The notes: generated from the sequence alone by a model not told the origin. Positions 32,669-41,189 are shown, numbered from the stretch's first letter. The stretch: DNA of 64,000 nucleotides from Hydrogenispora ethanolica (GCF_004340685.1 NZ_SLUN01000014.1:1-64000), one strand, 5' to 3'. Made by a program: numbers and translations.

Positions 32669-34054
32669 TTGAAAAATCAGTATGATGTGTTGATTATCGG
32701 AGCGGGGCCGGCGGGCATTTTTGCAGCCTTGGAGCTGGTCGAACGCTCATCGTTGCGCGTGGCGATCCTGGAAAAGGGGCGGAACTTGGCCGAGCGGCGC
32801 TGTCCTTCCTCGGAGCGGAAGATCGCCTGCACCCAATGTGCGCCGTGCTCCATTACCAGCGGTTGGGGCGGGGCCGGGGCATTCAGTGACGGGAAGTTGA
32901 CCCTCTCGACGGAAGTCGGCGGGTTTCTGGATGATTATATCTCCAAGGAGAAACTGCATAAGCTCATTCGGGAAGTGGACGATATCTACCTGAAATTCGG
33001 CGCGCCGGCCGAAGTCTACGGCACTGACGAAGAGGCGATCGCCAAGATCGAAAAGAAAGCGGTCATGGCCGATCTGCGGATGATCCCCTCCCGCATCCGC
33101 CACCTGGGCACCGGCCGGACTCAGACCGTACTCCAGGGGATGCAGGATTATCTGAAGCAGAAAGGCGTCGCTATTATCACCGGCGAGGAAGCCGGGGAGT
33201 TGATCGTCGACGGGGAACGCCGGCTGAAGGGGATCCGTACCGCCGGCGGCCAGGAATACCTGGGCCGCTACGTAGTGGTCGGACCGGGCCGCGAAGGCTC
33301 GGACTGGCTGGTCCGGGAGGCCGCCCGGTTGAAGCTGGGCTCGGTGGTCAACCCGGTGGACATCGGAGTGCGGGTCGAGATCCCGGCCGAGGTGCTGGAG
33401 GAGATGACCGCGGTCATCTTTGAGACCAAATTTGTCTACTATTCCAAGACCTTCGAGGACAAGGTGCGGACCTTCTGCATGTGCCCGCACGGCGAGGTGG
33501 TCATGGAGAATACCGACGGCCTGATCACCGTCAACGGCCACAGCCACGCCGAGCGCAAGACGGCCAATACCAACTTTTCGCTGCTGGTCAGCAAGACCTT
33601 CACTCAGCCGTTCCACGAGCCGATCACCTACGGCCGGCACATCGCCGGTCTGGCCAATCTGCTGAGCGGCGGCGTGATCGTGCAGCGGCTGGGCGATCTG
33701 CATCACGGCCGGCGTTCCACCAAGGAACGGCTGTTGAAGGGGCTGGTCAAGCCGACCCTGGAGGAGGCGATCCCCGGCGATCTCAGCCTGGTGCTGCCCT
33801 ACCGGCATCTCTTGGCCATCCTGGAAATGCTCAAGGCGCTGGATGCCATCGCCCCCGGCATCAACTCCCGCAATACGCTGCTGTACGGCGTGGAGGTCAA
33901 ATTCTATTCGTCGCGGCTCCATGTCAAGAGCAATCTGGAGACCGAGATCCCCAATCTCTACGCGGTCGGCGACGGCGCCGGCGTGACCCGGGGCCTGATG
34001 CAGGCCTCGATCTCCGGAGTGATGGCCGCCCGGGAGATTGCCCACAGAGGTTAA
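32669..34054 (+). CDS. NAD(P)/FAD-dependent dehydrogenase (COG2509 type)
   Basis: A 461-residue flavoprotein. The dinucleotide-binding strand-loop is VLIIGAGPAGIFAALEL at residues about 7-23. The block CTQCAPCSITSGWGGAGAFS, continuing DGKL, and the closing NLYAVGDGAGVTRGLMQASI, are typical of the uncharacterised FAD-dependent dehydrogenases related to HI0933/COG2509. The start is TTG 32669 (MKNQYDVLIIG); it fits the family N-terminus, though its ribosome binding site is weak. The substrate is unknown. The RlmI-like gene follows by 51 bp. Confidence 0.88.
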   Translation: MKNQYDVLIIGAGPAGIFAALELVERSSLRVAILEKGRNLAERRCPSSERKIACTQCAPCSITSGWGGAGAFSDGKLTLSTEVGGFLDDYISKEKLHKLIREVDDIYLKFGAPAEVYGTDEEAIAKIEKKAVMADLRMIPSRIRHLGTGRTQTVLQGMQDYLKQKGVAIITGEEAGELIVDGERRLKGIRTAGGQEYLGRYVVVGPGREGSDWLVREAARLKLGSVVNPVDIGVRVEIPAEVLEEMTAVIFETKFVYYSKTFEDKVRTFCMCPHGEVVMENTDGLITVNGHSHAERKTANTNFSLLVSKTFTQPFHEPITYGRHIAGLANLLSGGVIVQRLGDLHHGRRSTKERLLKGLVKPTLEEAIPGDLSLVLPYRHLLAILEMLKALDAIAPGINSRNTLLYGVEVKFYSSRLHVKSNLETEIPNLYAVGDGAGVTRGLMQASISGVMAAREIAHRG

Positions 34055-34105
34055 ATCGGAACATATCGGCAGGGCGGCCCAGAATGGCCGCCCATTGGAG
34101 GTTTC

Positions 34106-35281
34106 ATGAATCAGGTCGTACTCAAAGCGGGCAAGGACAAACGGGTCCGCGCCGGCCATCTCTGGATCTACCAGGGCGAGATCGGAATCATCGGCATCGG
34201 GGTCAAACCCGGCGAAGTGGTCGAGGTGCTCGACAATCGCAACCGCTTTCTGGGGCTTGGCTATTATAACTATTCTTCGCAGATCGCGGTGCGGCTGCTG
34301 ACGACGATCCGCGAAAGAGTGGATGAGGATTTCTTCCGCCGCCGCCTGCAAGGGGCTATCCGCTACCGGGAACGGGTCAAGCCGGGGGCTTCCTGCTGCC
34401 GGCTGGTGTACGGCGAGGGCGATTTATTACCGGGCCTGGTGGTCGACAAGTTCGAGGACTACCTGGTGGTACAGTTTTTGACCATGGGAATGGAGGTCCA
34501 CCGGGATCTCATCCTGGAACTTTTGGTCGAGCTCTGCCGGCCCAAGGGGATCATTGAACGGAGCGACCTGTCGGTCCGGCACCTGGAGGACCTGCCGGAG
34601 CGTTCCGGCTGCGTCTACGGGGAGAACCCGGGGCCGCTGCTCATCCGCGACAACCAGCTGCAATTCCGGGTGGATCTATTGGAAGGCCAGAAGACTGGTT
34701 ATTTTTTGGACCAGTCCGCCAACCGGGCGGCCCTGGCCCCGTACGTCAAAGGCCGGAAGACCCTGGACTGCTTCTGCCATGTGGGCAGTTTCGCGGTCCA
34801 TGCCGCCGCCTACGGCGCCTCCTCCGTGCTGGGAGTGGACATCTCCGAAGACGCGGTCCGCCTGGCCGCCGAGAATGCCGAACTCAACGGACTCCAGGAA
34901 CGCTGCAGTTTTAAGACCGCCAATGCCTTCGACTTCCTGCGCGATCAATCAAGCCTGCGGGAGCGGTACGACCTGATCGTGCTCGACCCGCCGGCCTTCA
35001 CCAAGAGCAAGCAGGCGCTTGAAGGGGCGGTCCGGGGCTACAAGGAGATCAACTTGCGGGCCTTGAAGCTCTTGCCGCCCGGCGGGATCCTGGTCACCTG
35101 CTCCTGTTCCCACCATCTCCATCCCGACCTTTTCTGGGAGATCATCGCCGCGGCGGCGGCCGACGCCAAGCGCCGGATCCGCCTCCTGGAACGGCGGACC
35201 CAGGGGCTCGACCATCCCATCCTGGTGGGGGTGCCCGAGACGGAATACCTAAAATGTTTCATTTTCGAAGTCATTCAATAA
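34106..35281 (+). CDS. Class I rRNA large-subunit methyltransferase, RlmI type
   Basis: A 391-residue SAM-dependent methyltransferase. The N-terminal PUA domain is residues about 1-80 (RVRAGHLWIYQGEI), the central EEHEAD-type domain about 85-180 (RLVYGEGDLLPGLVVDKFED), and the C-terminal Rossmann domain holds LDCFCHVGSFAVHAAAYGAS and the catalytic LDPPAFTKSK. E. coli RlmI methylates C5 of a 23S rRNA cytosine; other members act on other bases, so the site is not assigned. An intrinsic terminator follows directly. Confidence 0.9.
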   Translation: MNQVVLKAGKDKRVRAGHLWIYQGEIGIIGIGVKPGEVVEVLDNRNRFLGLGYYNYSSQIAVRLLTTIRERVDEDFFRRRLQGAIRYRERVKPGASCCRLVYGEGDLLPGLVVDKFEDYLVVQFLTMGMEVHRDLILELLVELCRPKGIIERSDLSVRHLEDLPERSGCVYGENPGPLLIRDNQLQFRVDLLEGQKTGYFLDQSANRAALAPYVKGRKTLDCFCHVGSFAVHAAAYGASSVLGVDISEDAVRLAAENAELNGLQERCSFKTANAFDFLRDQSSLRERYDLIVLDPPAFTKSKQALEGAVRGYKEINLRALKLLPPGGILVTCSCSHHLHPDLFWEIIAAAAADAKRRIRLLERRTQGLDHPILVGVPETEYLKCFIFEVIQ

Positions 35282-35290
35282 AAGTTGGGA

Positions 35291-35318
35291 GGTTCGCTCA
35301 GGGCGAACCCTTTTTTTT
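35291..35318 (+). terminator. Terminator after the RlmI-like gene
   Basis: GGTTCGC (35291-35297) pairs with GCGAACC (35303-35309), followed by eight Ts, ten bases after the stop codon. Confidence 0.92.
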
Positions 35319-35439
35319 GACTGTGCTCCGGTGCCCGGCGGTTCGGCCCAAAAAACGGCAGTCGAAAAATGGGCCGATTCGACATGCTTGGAAGCCGGCG
35401 GACGAGTAAAATGTTATTTTTTGTAAAATGGCGCTTAGT

Positions 35440-35468
35440 TTATCCACATGATAAACAGATTATCCACA
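35440..35468 (+). promoter_or_regulatory. Pair of perfect DnaA boxes
   Basis: TTATCCACA occurs at 35440-35448 and again at 35460-35468, same orientation, 20 bp apart, in a local AT-rich stretch. The surrounding gap (35282-35814, 533 bp) has no gene; the next plus-strand gene starts about 350 bp downstream. They may mark DnaA-dependent regulation or titration. Confidence 0.6.
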
Positions 35469-35814
35469 TTTTTTCAGGAAAAGCAGCTTTTGAGAATTGC
35501 TTTTTACCGGAAAGGGCCAGATTTTTCAATGAGCGGGGACGGCATTTTCGACAGCAAGAGACAAATGACGGGGGAGGCGGCGCTTGATCGCCCCGCGCCG
35601 GGGACGGCCGGCAAGGGTGAAAGGACCATGGGACAAATTCGGGTCTTGAGTGGGGCCGTAAGAATATCGACCCTGCCTGGAATATATTATTTTGAAACCA
35701 AGATTTGCCGGCGTCAGCCGGTCAGCAGGCGCGCGGTTTTCCCCGGTTCTACCGGAGTCTCCGGCTGCTGCCCGACCGGCCGGCGGCGCCTGTCGATAAG
35801 GGGGCCGAAGTGCC

Positions 35815-36705
35815 ATGCGCGACATGAGACCCAGTATGACGGCACAGTCCGTCGCCACCAATATTCTCAAATTGTCTTATGATGAAACCTATGGGCATTT
35901 GGTTCCGGCAGGAGCCGTCGAGCCGACCCGTTGGTTTCTGCAAGCCTCATCGGGTTGGCTGGGAGACCTCTCGGTGTTACTGCATAACCCGCTGGTCCGG
36001 GGATTGGCCCAGGCGGTCGAGCAAGTTTCGTTCCCCGGGATCTCCCTCCATAACGCGATCCGCAAGCGCTGGATTGAGGCGGAGGTCCGGGAGGGATTGG
36101 CCAGAGGCGCCGCTCAAGTGGTGGTCCTGGGCGCCGGTTTTGACACACTGGCTTACCGATTGCACCGCGAACACCCCCGGGTGCTTTGGCTGGAGATCGA
36201 TCATCCCGCCACCCTCCATGTCAAACAGCAGGCGCTGGCGGAACACGCGCCGGACCTGGGGGATAACCTGCGCTTGCGGGCCAATGATTTTTCCGAAAAA
36301 TCCCTGGCTGAGCTTTTGAAGGGGGATCCCGATTTCCATTTCCGCCGGACCACGCTGTTTATCGCCGAGGGGCTCCTGATGTACCTGGCCGAGCCGGAAG
36401 TACGGCAGTTGCTGCGGACCCTCTCTTCCCATTCGGGGCCGGGCAGCCGCCTGCTGGGAACGATTCTGGAGGAGAATCCCCATAACCGTTCCAGCAAAGC
36501 CAATCTCAAGCTGCAAATCATCGGCGAACCCTACCAATGGCGGATCGCCCCGGCGGCGCTGGCGGATTTCCTGAGGCAGAACGGCCTGAGACTGCTGGTG
36601 GTGCAGTCGGACCAAGCGGTCCTGCCGCAATTCCTGGCCGCGGACGCCAGCCGCCCCCAGCTGCCGGGGGAGGAGTATTTCTTCAGCGCCCGCTGCTCCC
36701 CGTAA
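35815..36705 (+). CDS. Leucine-carboxyl-methyltransferase-like SAM methyltransferase
   Basis: A 296-residue protein of the LCM/Ppm2-type SAM-dependent methyltransferases. Early motif NAIRKRWIEAEVREGLARGA leads to the SAM loop VVVLGAGFDTLAYRLHRE, then VLWLEIDHPATLHVKQQAL and TLFIAEGLLMYLAEPEVRQL, all hallmarks of this family in bacteria (many in polyketide or natural-product contexts). The first 20 residues could be trimmed, as ATGs at 35815, 35824 and 35836 are all in frame. The substrate is unknown and it stands alone. Confidence 0.83.
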   Translation: MRDMRPSMTAQSVATNILKLSYDETYGHLVPAGAVEPTRWFLQASSGWLGDLSVLLHNPLVRGLAQAVEQVSFPGISLHNAIRKRWIEAEVREGLARGAAQVVVLGAGFDTLAYRLHREHPRVLWLEIDHPATLHVKQQALAEHAPDLGDNLRLRANDFSEKSLAELLKGDPDFHFRRTTLFIAEGLLMYLAEPEVRQLLRTLSSHSGPGSRLLGTILEENPHNRSSKANLKLQIIGEPYQWRIAPAALADFLRQNGLRLLVVQSDQAVLPQFLAADASRPQLPGEEYFFSARCSP

Positions 36706-36785
36706 TCATCCCCCGCATGCCCGTCCCCGCTGGCAAGAAACATCCCCGTTCCGCCGCGGAACGTCCTGCGAATCGCTTCGGCATC

Positions 36786-36819
36786 GACCCCCATTTTGCA
36801 CCCACGCAAAATGGGGGTC
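36786..36819 (+). terminator. Strong hairpin, probable terminator
   Basis: GACCCCCATTTTGC (36786-36799) is the perfect inverse of GCAAAATGGGGGTC (36806-36819), a 14-bp stem with a 6-nt loop followed by TATTTTGG. It closes the methyltransferase transcript ahead of the radical SAM gene. Confidence 0.75.
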
Positions 36820-36890
36820 TATTTTGGGCGCGATTCATGGTACAATCAGAAGTGCATTTCTAATTCAGCTTGTAAGAAACGGGGATTTCG

Positions 36891-38129
36891 ATGACAAAGC
36901 GGATTCATTTGCTCTATGCCGACGGGGAAGGCCATCTGTTCGAGGAGAAGGAACTGACAGCGCTCGGCCTGAATGGCCGGGAAGCGGTGATCGCCGATGA
37001 ACGGTGGATCGATCTGCCGGAAGGCGGCGAATTGGTATTGCTGCCGGGCCGTTCCCCCATGGGCTTCGACGAAGCCGCCGGCGAGCTGGAAGTGGTGGAG
37101 GAGTCGGTGGCCCTGGCGGCGCTGCTGCCAGTGGGCTACACCCGTGCCCTGCTGCCGGGCTACGAGATCCAGGAGCCGCGGGAACTGCCGCTGTTCGGCT
37201 ACACGGCGGTCGGTGCCGCGGACGGGCGGCTCAAGGTGGCGGCCTTCCAGACGGACGAGGATCGCAAATGGAATCCGCTCCATTATAATACGGCCGATCT
37301 GCCGGAGCGCATCGCGGCCGGACGGCGGCGTTTCCCGGAGAACCGGATCCTGGAGCAGCTGGCCCGCTGCGCCCTGGAGTACCACTGCCTGACCGCGCAG
37401 AACCTCTTCTACCGGCGCTGGGAGGCGGGGATCCCGGTCTCCCCCGTCTGCAACTGCGATTGTATGGGCTGCATCTCCCAGCAGCCCGCCGAATGCTGCC
37501 CGGCCCCGCAGAGCCGGATCCGTTTCGTGCCCAGCGTCCGGGAGGTGGCCGAGCTGGCTGCCGCGCACCTGGCCGAGGCGGAGGAGGGGATCGTCAGTTT
37601 TGGCCAGGGCTGCGAAGGCGAGCCGTCGCTCCAAAGCGATCTGCTGGCGGAGGCGATCGCCGCCGTCCGGCGGCAGACCGGCCGCGGCACCGTCAACATC
37701 AACAGCAACGCCGGGGACACCCGCGCCATCGCCCGGCTGGCCGGCGCCGGACTCGACAGCATCCGCGTCAGCCTCTTCTCGGCCATTCCCGAAGATTATC
37801 AATGGTACCACCGGCCCCGGGGCTACGGCCTGGCCGACGTGGTCGCCTCCTTGCGCCATGCCGCCGGCCACGGCCTGCAAACCTCGCTCAATCTGCTGCT
37901 TTTCCCGGGCTTCACCAACCAGCCGCGGCAGACCGAGGCCCTGTACCGCTTAATCGCCGACACCGGCCTGTTCCAACTGCAACTCCGCAATCTCAATCTC
38001 GATCCCGAAAAGCTCGACCCGCTGCTGGGAGCGGAAGAGACTCCGGAGATCGCCGACTGGCTGGCCGGTTTGAAGCAGGCCTTTCCCCAGTTGCGGATCG
38101 GCAATTACAGCCAGCCCAAGCGGGCCTAG
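36891..38129 (+). CDS. Radical SAM protein
   Basis: A 412-residue enzyme with an unusual 185-residue N-terminal domain before the cluster motif CNCDCMGC (C187, C191, C194 give CX3CX2C; C189 is extra). After it come IVSFGQGCEGEPSLQSDLLA (a GxGE-like SAM-binding strand), TVNINSNAGDTRAIARLAGA and LDSIRVSLFSAIPEDYQWYH, which fit the radical SAM barrel. The first part contains a strand-rich region LVLLPGRSPMGFDEAAGELE that may be a substrate domain. The reaction is unknown. It is followed by the 21-bp repeat array. Confidence 0.85.
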   Translation: MTKRIHLLYADGEGHLFEEKELTALGLNGREAVIADERWIDLPEGGELVLLPGRSPMGFDEAAGELEVVEESVALAALLPVGYTRALLPGYEIQEPRELPLFGYTAVGAADGRLKVAAFQTDEDRKWNPLHYNTADLPERIAAGRRRFPENRILEQLARCALEYHCLTAQNLFYRRWEAGIPVSPVCNCDCMGCISQQPAECCPAPQSRIRFVPSVREVAELAAAHLAEAEEGIVSFGQGCEGEPSLQSDLLAEAIAAVRRQTGRGTVNINSNAGDTRAIARLAGAGLDSIRVSLFSAIPEDYQWYHRPRGYGLADVVASLRHAAGHGLQTSLNLLLFPGFTNQPRQTEALYRLIADTGLFQLQLRNLNLDPEKLDPLLGAEETPEIADWLAGLKQAFPQLRIGNYSQPKRA

Positions 38130-38246
38130 GCTGGATGGAGCCCGCCCGGAATCCCCCGGCAACTTTTGAAGCCCTTGAAGATGGGCCTCGGGCAACCCGC
38201 GCCGCTTCCCCGGTGACTGAAGGAAGGTGCGGATTGAGCGCGGCAG

Positions 38247-38706
38247 AAGCTTGATTGATGGAAGTAGGATCCTGAGTGACCGCAGTAAAAGCTTGAATGG
38301 CTCAAGGAAGATCTTGAGCCGTTCAAGGAAGATCTTGAGCCATTCAAGGAAGATCTTGAGCCATTCAAGGAAGATCTTGAGCCATTCAAGGAAGATCTTG
38401 AGCCATTCAAGGAAGATCTTGAGCCATTCAAGGAAGATCTCGAGTCGTTCAAGGAAGATCTTGAGCCATTCAAGGAAGATCTTGAGCCATTCAAGGAAGA
38501 TCTTGAGCCATTCAAGGAAGATCTCGAGTCGTTCAAGGAAGATCTTGAGCCATTCAAGGAAGATCTTGAGCCATTCAAGGAAGATCTTGAGCCATTCAAG
38601 GAAGATCTCGAGTCGTTCAAGGAAGAACCGGAGTGACCGACGGAAGATCTTCCATGTTCCCAGCACGATCTTGGGCGATTGCAGGATGCTCGGGAGTGAC
38701 TCGAGG
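38247..38706. repeat. 21-bp tandem repeat array
   Basis: Fifteen AGATCT-bearing units start every 21 bp from 38309 to 38603 (consensus AGATCTTGAGCCATTCAAGG plus A). Variants carrying CTCGAGTCGTTC recur at 38435, 38519 and 38603, so there is an 84-bp higher-order period of four units. The edges decay: recognisable 21-bp units continue left to about 38247 and right to about 38706 with more mismatches. Both strands stay open because 21 is a multiple of three. The frame reading E-D-L-E-P-F-K has a TAA at 38286 and no start codon. It follows the radical SAM gene and precedes the barrel-protein gene. Confidence 0.92.
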
Positions 38707-38938
38707 AACTGTTGCGGTGGCGGATTCCTCATCGGTTTACCCTAAAGAAACTTCCCTTCTTCCCTAGGGAAAGACCTTTTATTGACCAAAGTCGAAAATT
38801 GACCGAAGTCATTCCTTGTGTTATAATGAGCAGGAATTTCTGAGAATTGGTTCATCTGCTGGATCCTGCCTGGAACGGCAATGGATGGTCCAGCGCGGCG
38901 AAACTAAAACGCTCATTAGAAAACGGGGAGGGGATTTC

Positions 38939-39601
38939 GTGAAGTTTCTGGCTTTATTATTGACGCTGGTTTTATTGCTGGCCGGCCTGGCGACCGGCGC
39001 GTCGGCGGCGACCCTCGGTTACCTGGACGGGATCGTCAACGGCACGGTGGAGAAGGATGGTACAGGAGCCTTAAGTGCTCAAAACGGTGAGGACGACCTG
39101 AAGGTGACCATCATCTCGGCCGGTACCCTGATTCAAGACCGATATAAGCTCGGGGCGGAGTACGGGGTCGGATCCATCGCAGGCGCTTCCAAAGAGGACG
39201 TCACCCTGTGGACCGTGAAAGCCGGTTACCGGCTGATCGACGCCACTGCCTTCAAACTCGACGCCATTGTCGCGCCGCTCAACATCAAGACCGATTCCAG
39301 CAGCTTGAAAGCGACGCTCCTGGGCGTCGATCTGGCGCAATATTTCAGCACCAAGCTGTTTCTGACCGTTTCCTACGTGGTCGGCGACGGGAAATATGAG
39401 AAATCACCGTTCAAGGACGATTCGGCGCCGGTCAGCTTTTTCCGCAGCAAGCTTCATTACTTACTCACCGACAACCTGGGTCTGGTGGCTGGCTATTCTA
39501 CCTTGAAATATGAATTCGATGCAGTACTAAGTGGCATTTCAGTTGGCAGTATGGACGTCACCATGGGCGGCCCGTCCCTCGGACTGGTGTATAAATTTTA
39601 A
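38939..39601 (+). CDS. Small outer-membrane-type beta-barrel protein (YfaZ/porin-like)
   Basis: A 220-residue exported protein with a clean signal peptide (FLALLLTLVLLLAGLATGAS, cleavage near ASA-ATL). The mature part alternates polar and hydrophobic residues in strands about 10 long (YKLGAEYGVGSIAG, VTLWTVKAGYRLID, KLFLTVSYVVGDGKYE, GLVAGYSTLKYEF), ending MGGPSLGLVYKF with a C-terminal Phe, the classic outer-membrane insertion signal. The start GTG 38939 follows GGGGAGGGG. If real, this implies an outer membrane. The nearest familiar pattern is the OprI/YfaZ-like small barrel, but identity is open. Confidence 0.65.
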   Translation: MKFLALLLTLVLLLAGLATGASAATLGYLDGIVNGTVEKDGTGALSAQNGEDDLKVTIISAGTLIQDRYKLGAEYGVGSIAGASKEDVTLWTVKAGYRLIDATAFKLDAIVAPLNIKTDSSSLKATLLGVDLAQYFSTKLFLTVSYVVGDGKYEKSPFKDDSAPVSFFRSKLHYLLTDNLGLVAGYSTLKYEFDAVLSGISVGSMDVTMGGPSLGLVYKF

Positions 39602-39618
39602 AAGCGAGCCGAGCTTTT

Positions 39619-39644
39619 GCCTGTCCTATCCGGACAGGCTTTTT
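39619..39644 (+). terminator. Terminator after the barrel-protein gene
   Basis: GCCTGTCC (39619-39626) pairs with GGACAGGC (39632-39639), followed by TTTTT. It lies 18 bp past the stop codon. Confidence 0.9.
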
Positions 39645-39698
39645 CATTTTCGGGAATGAGCAGGGGTTTTGACGGGTGCGCTTGGCCCAATGATTTTG

Positions 39699-39727
39699 TT
39701 GCAACTGGAAAATCACTGTGCTATAAT
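39699..39727 (+). promoter_or_regulatory. Promoter of rpmE and downstream operon
   Basis: TTGCAA (39699-39704) and a perfect TATAAT (39722-39727) are separated by 17 bp, about 40 bp before the rpmE start. It is the only clear promoter before the long rpmE-to-hypE gene series, although internal promoters may exist (see hairpin at 41053). Confidence 0.8.
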
Positions 39728-39768
39728 ATAGAAGTTATATTGGGAACTAGGCAAGAGAGGTGACAGAA

Positions 39769-39972
39769 TTGAAGGAAGCTATCCATCCACAATACTTTAC
39801 TACAAAAGTTACGTGCGCCTGCGGTGCATCGTTTGAGACCGGATCCACCAAGAAGGAGCTCCGGGTCGACATTTGTTCCAAATGCCACCCGTTCTTCACT
39901 GGGAGACAGCGCATCGTCGATAGCGGCGGCCAGGTCGAGAAGTTTAAGAAACGGCTTCAAAAAGGCAAGTAA
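39769..39972 (+). CDS. rpmE: 50S ribosomal protein L31
   Basis: A 67-residue ribosomal protein L31 of the zinc-binding (C+) type: [20 protein letters not shown], then [19 protein letters not shown]-like sequence (here [19 protein letters not shown]) with Cys pairs CAC and CSKC. The start is TTG 39769 behind GAGAGGTG, giving the family's usual N-terminus; a GTG three codons earlier lies inside that site. rpmE-DUF1385-prfA-prmC is a common Firmicute gene order, which supports the neighbours' calls. Confidence 0.96.
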   Translation: MKEAIHPQYFTTKVTCACGASFETGSTKKELRVDICSKCHPFFTGRQRIVDSGGQVEKFKKRLQKGK

Positions 39973-40048
39973 CACGCGAGCGAGGATCCAATCCTCGCTT
40001 GCTATATAATATGGGTTCACCAGTAAATTTTGGGGAAGGTGGCATTCT

Positions 40049-41023
40049 ATGAAGCAGCCCGAATTCTCATACGGCGGGCAGGCGGTGATCGAAGGCGTCA
40101 TGATGCGCGGCCGGGAGTATGTGGCGGTGGCGGTCCGCAAGGCCAACGGCGAGATCGTCATCAAGAAAGACCCGGTGGGATCGGTTGCCAAGAAATACCC
40201 CTTTTTAAAATGGCCCTTTATCCGGGGCGTCGTGGCGCTCTGCGATTCTTTCGGCGTCGGCCTGAAGGCATTGCTCTTCTCGGCGGACCAATTCATGGAG
40301 GGGGAGGGCGAGGCCGAGGGCAAAGCGGCCGGCGACTCCAAGCTCAGCGCCGGAGAGACCGCGATGATGGTGGCGACGGCCCTGGCCATGACGGTGGTGC
40401 TCTTCGTGGTGCTGCCGTTGCTCGGCCGGATGCTGGTCAACAAGTTTCTGCCCGGCGCTTTCTGGGGCAACCTGTTCGAGAGCGTCCTGCGTTTCGTGGT
40501 CTTCATCCTGTATATCGTATCCGTCTCCATGCTCAAGGACATCCAGCGGGTCTTCGCCTATCACGGCGCCGAACACAAGGTGATCAACACCTTCGAGGCC
40601 AAAAAGGACCTGACGGTGGAGAACACCAGACAATTCACGACCTTTCATCCCCGCTGCGGCACCAGTTTTCTCCTGTTTGTGGTGGTGATCAGCGCGATAT
40701 TCTTCTCCTTCTTGCACTATGATACCATTTGGGCGCGGCTCCTCTCGCGGATTCTGCTCTTGCCGGTGGTGGCCGGATTCTCGTACGAGGTCATCAAATT
40801 CACCGGCCGGCACCAGGACTTCTTCCTGTGGCGCTGGATGAGCCTGCCCGGGATGTGGCTCCAAAAGCTGACCACCCGGGAACCCGACGACAGCCAGGTG
40901 GAAGTGGCAATTAACGCCCTGGTGGCGGTGCTCAAGGAAGAAGCGCCGGTGATCGTGGGCGGCCGGGTCTACGCCGCCGAGAAGGTCGAGGCCGTCCAGG
41001 CCGAGCCGGCCAGCGCCGGCTGA
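40049..41023 (+). CDS. DUF1385 membrane protein
   Basis: A 324-residue protein of family DUF1385. It shows SYGGQAVIEGVMMRGREYVA at the start, several transmembrane helices (MMVATALAMTVVLFVVLPLL; VVFILYIVSVSML; FLLFVVVISAIFFSFLHYD) and the hallmark FAYHGAEHKVINTFEAKKDL plus FHPRCGTSFLL, whose His/Cys residues suggest a metal site. It is conserved between rpmE and prfA in Firmicutes; the role is unknown. A loop near residues 85-105 is rich in Glu and Gly. Confidence 0.93.
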   Translation: MKQPEFSYGGQAVIEGVMMRGREYVAVAVRKANGEIVIKKDPVGSVAKKYPFLKWPFIRGVVALCDSFGVGLKALLFSADQFMEGEGEAEGKAAGDSKLSAGETAMMVATALAMTVVLFVVLPLLGRMLVNKFLPGAFWGNLFESVLRFVVFILYIVSVSMLKDIQRVFAYHGAEHKVINTFEAKKDLTVENTRQFTTFHPRCGTSFLLFVVVISAIFFSFLHYDTIWARLLSRILLLPVVAGFSYEVIKFTGRHQDFFLWRWMSLPGMWLQKLTTREPDDSQVEVAINALVAVLKEEAPVIVGGRVYAAEKVEAVQAEPASAG

Positions 41024-41052
41024 AAGCTCCAATCGGTTCGTCGTTTTTGAAG

Positions 41053-41100
41053 ATGCTGAACAACCATCGCTCCGCTCGACGGAGGGATTTTGTTCAGCAT
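41053..41100 (+). other. Stem-loop between DUF1385 and prfA genes
   Basis: ATGCTGAACAA (41053-41063) pairs perfectly with TTGTTCAGCAT (41090-41100), with an inner CCGTCGAG-like loop. It lies about 90 bp upstream of prfA. No long T run follows, so it may attenuate or process the transcript rather than end it. Confidence 0.5.
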
Positions 41101-41189
41101 ATTCTCGTTTCATGCCAACTGTCCTGGGCGACCAACCACGGCGGGCCACATATATATACAGAATACCGGATTATTTCCGAGGTGATTGA

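Noticed and set aside
38298-38640. CRISPR array
   Set aside because: The 21-bp units are contiguous with no unique spacers, and no cas genes are present. The 2.1-kb array fails for the same reason.
37950-38732. 260-residue minus-strand frame with FLEWLKI heptads
   Set aside because: It overlaps the radical SAM gene antisense for 180 bp and has no ribosome binding site; the heptads come from the 21-bp repeat.
38227-38745. 172-residue plus-strand frame through the 21-bp array
   Set aside because: GTG start with AAGGAAGG directly on it, leaving no spacer, and an implausible Ser-Arg-Lys-rich product.
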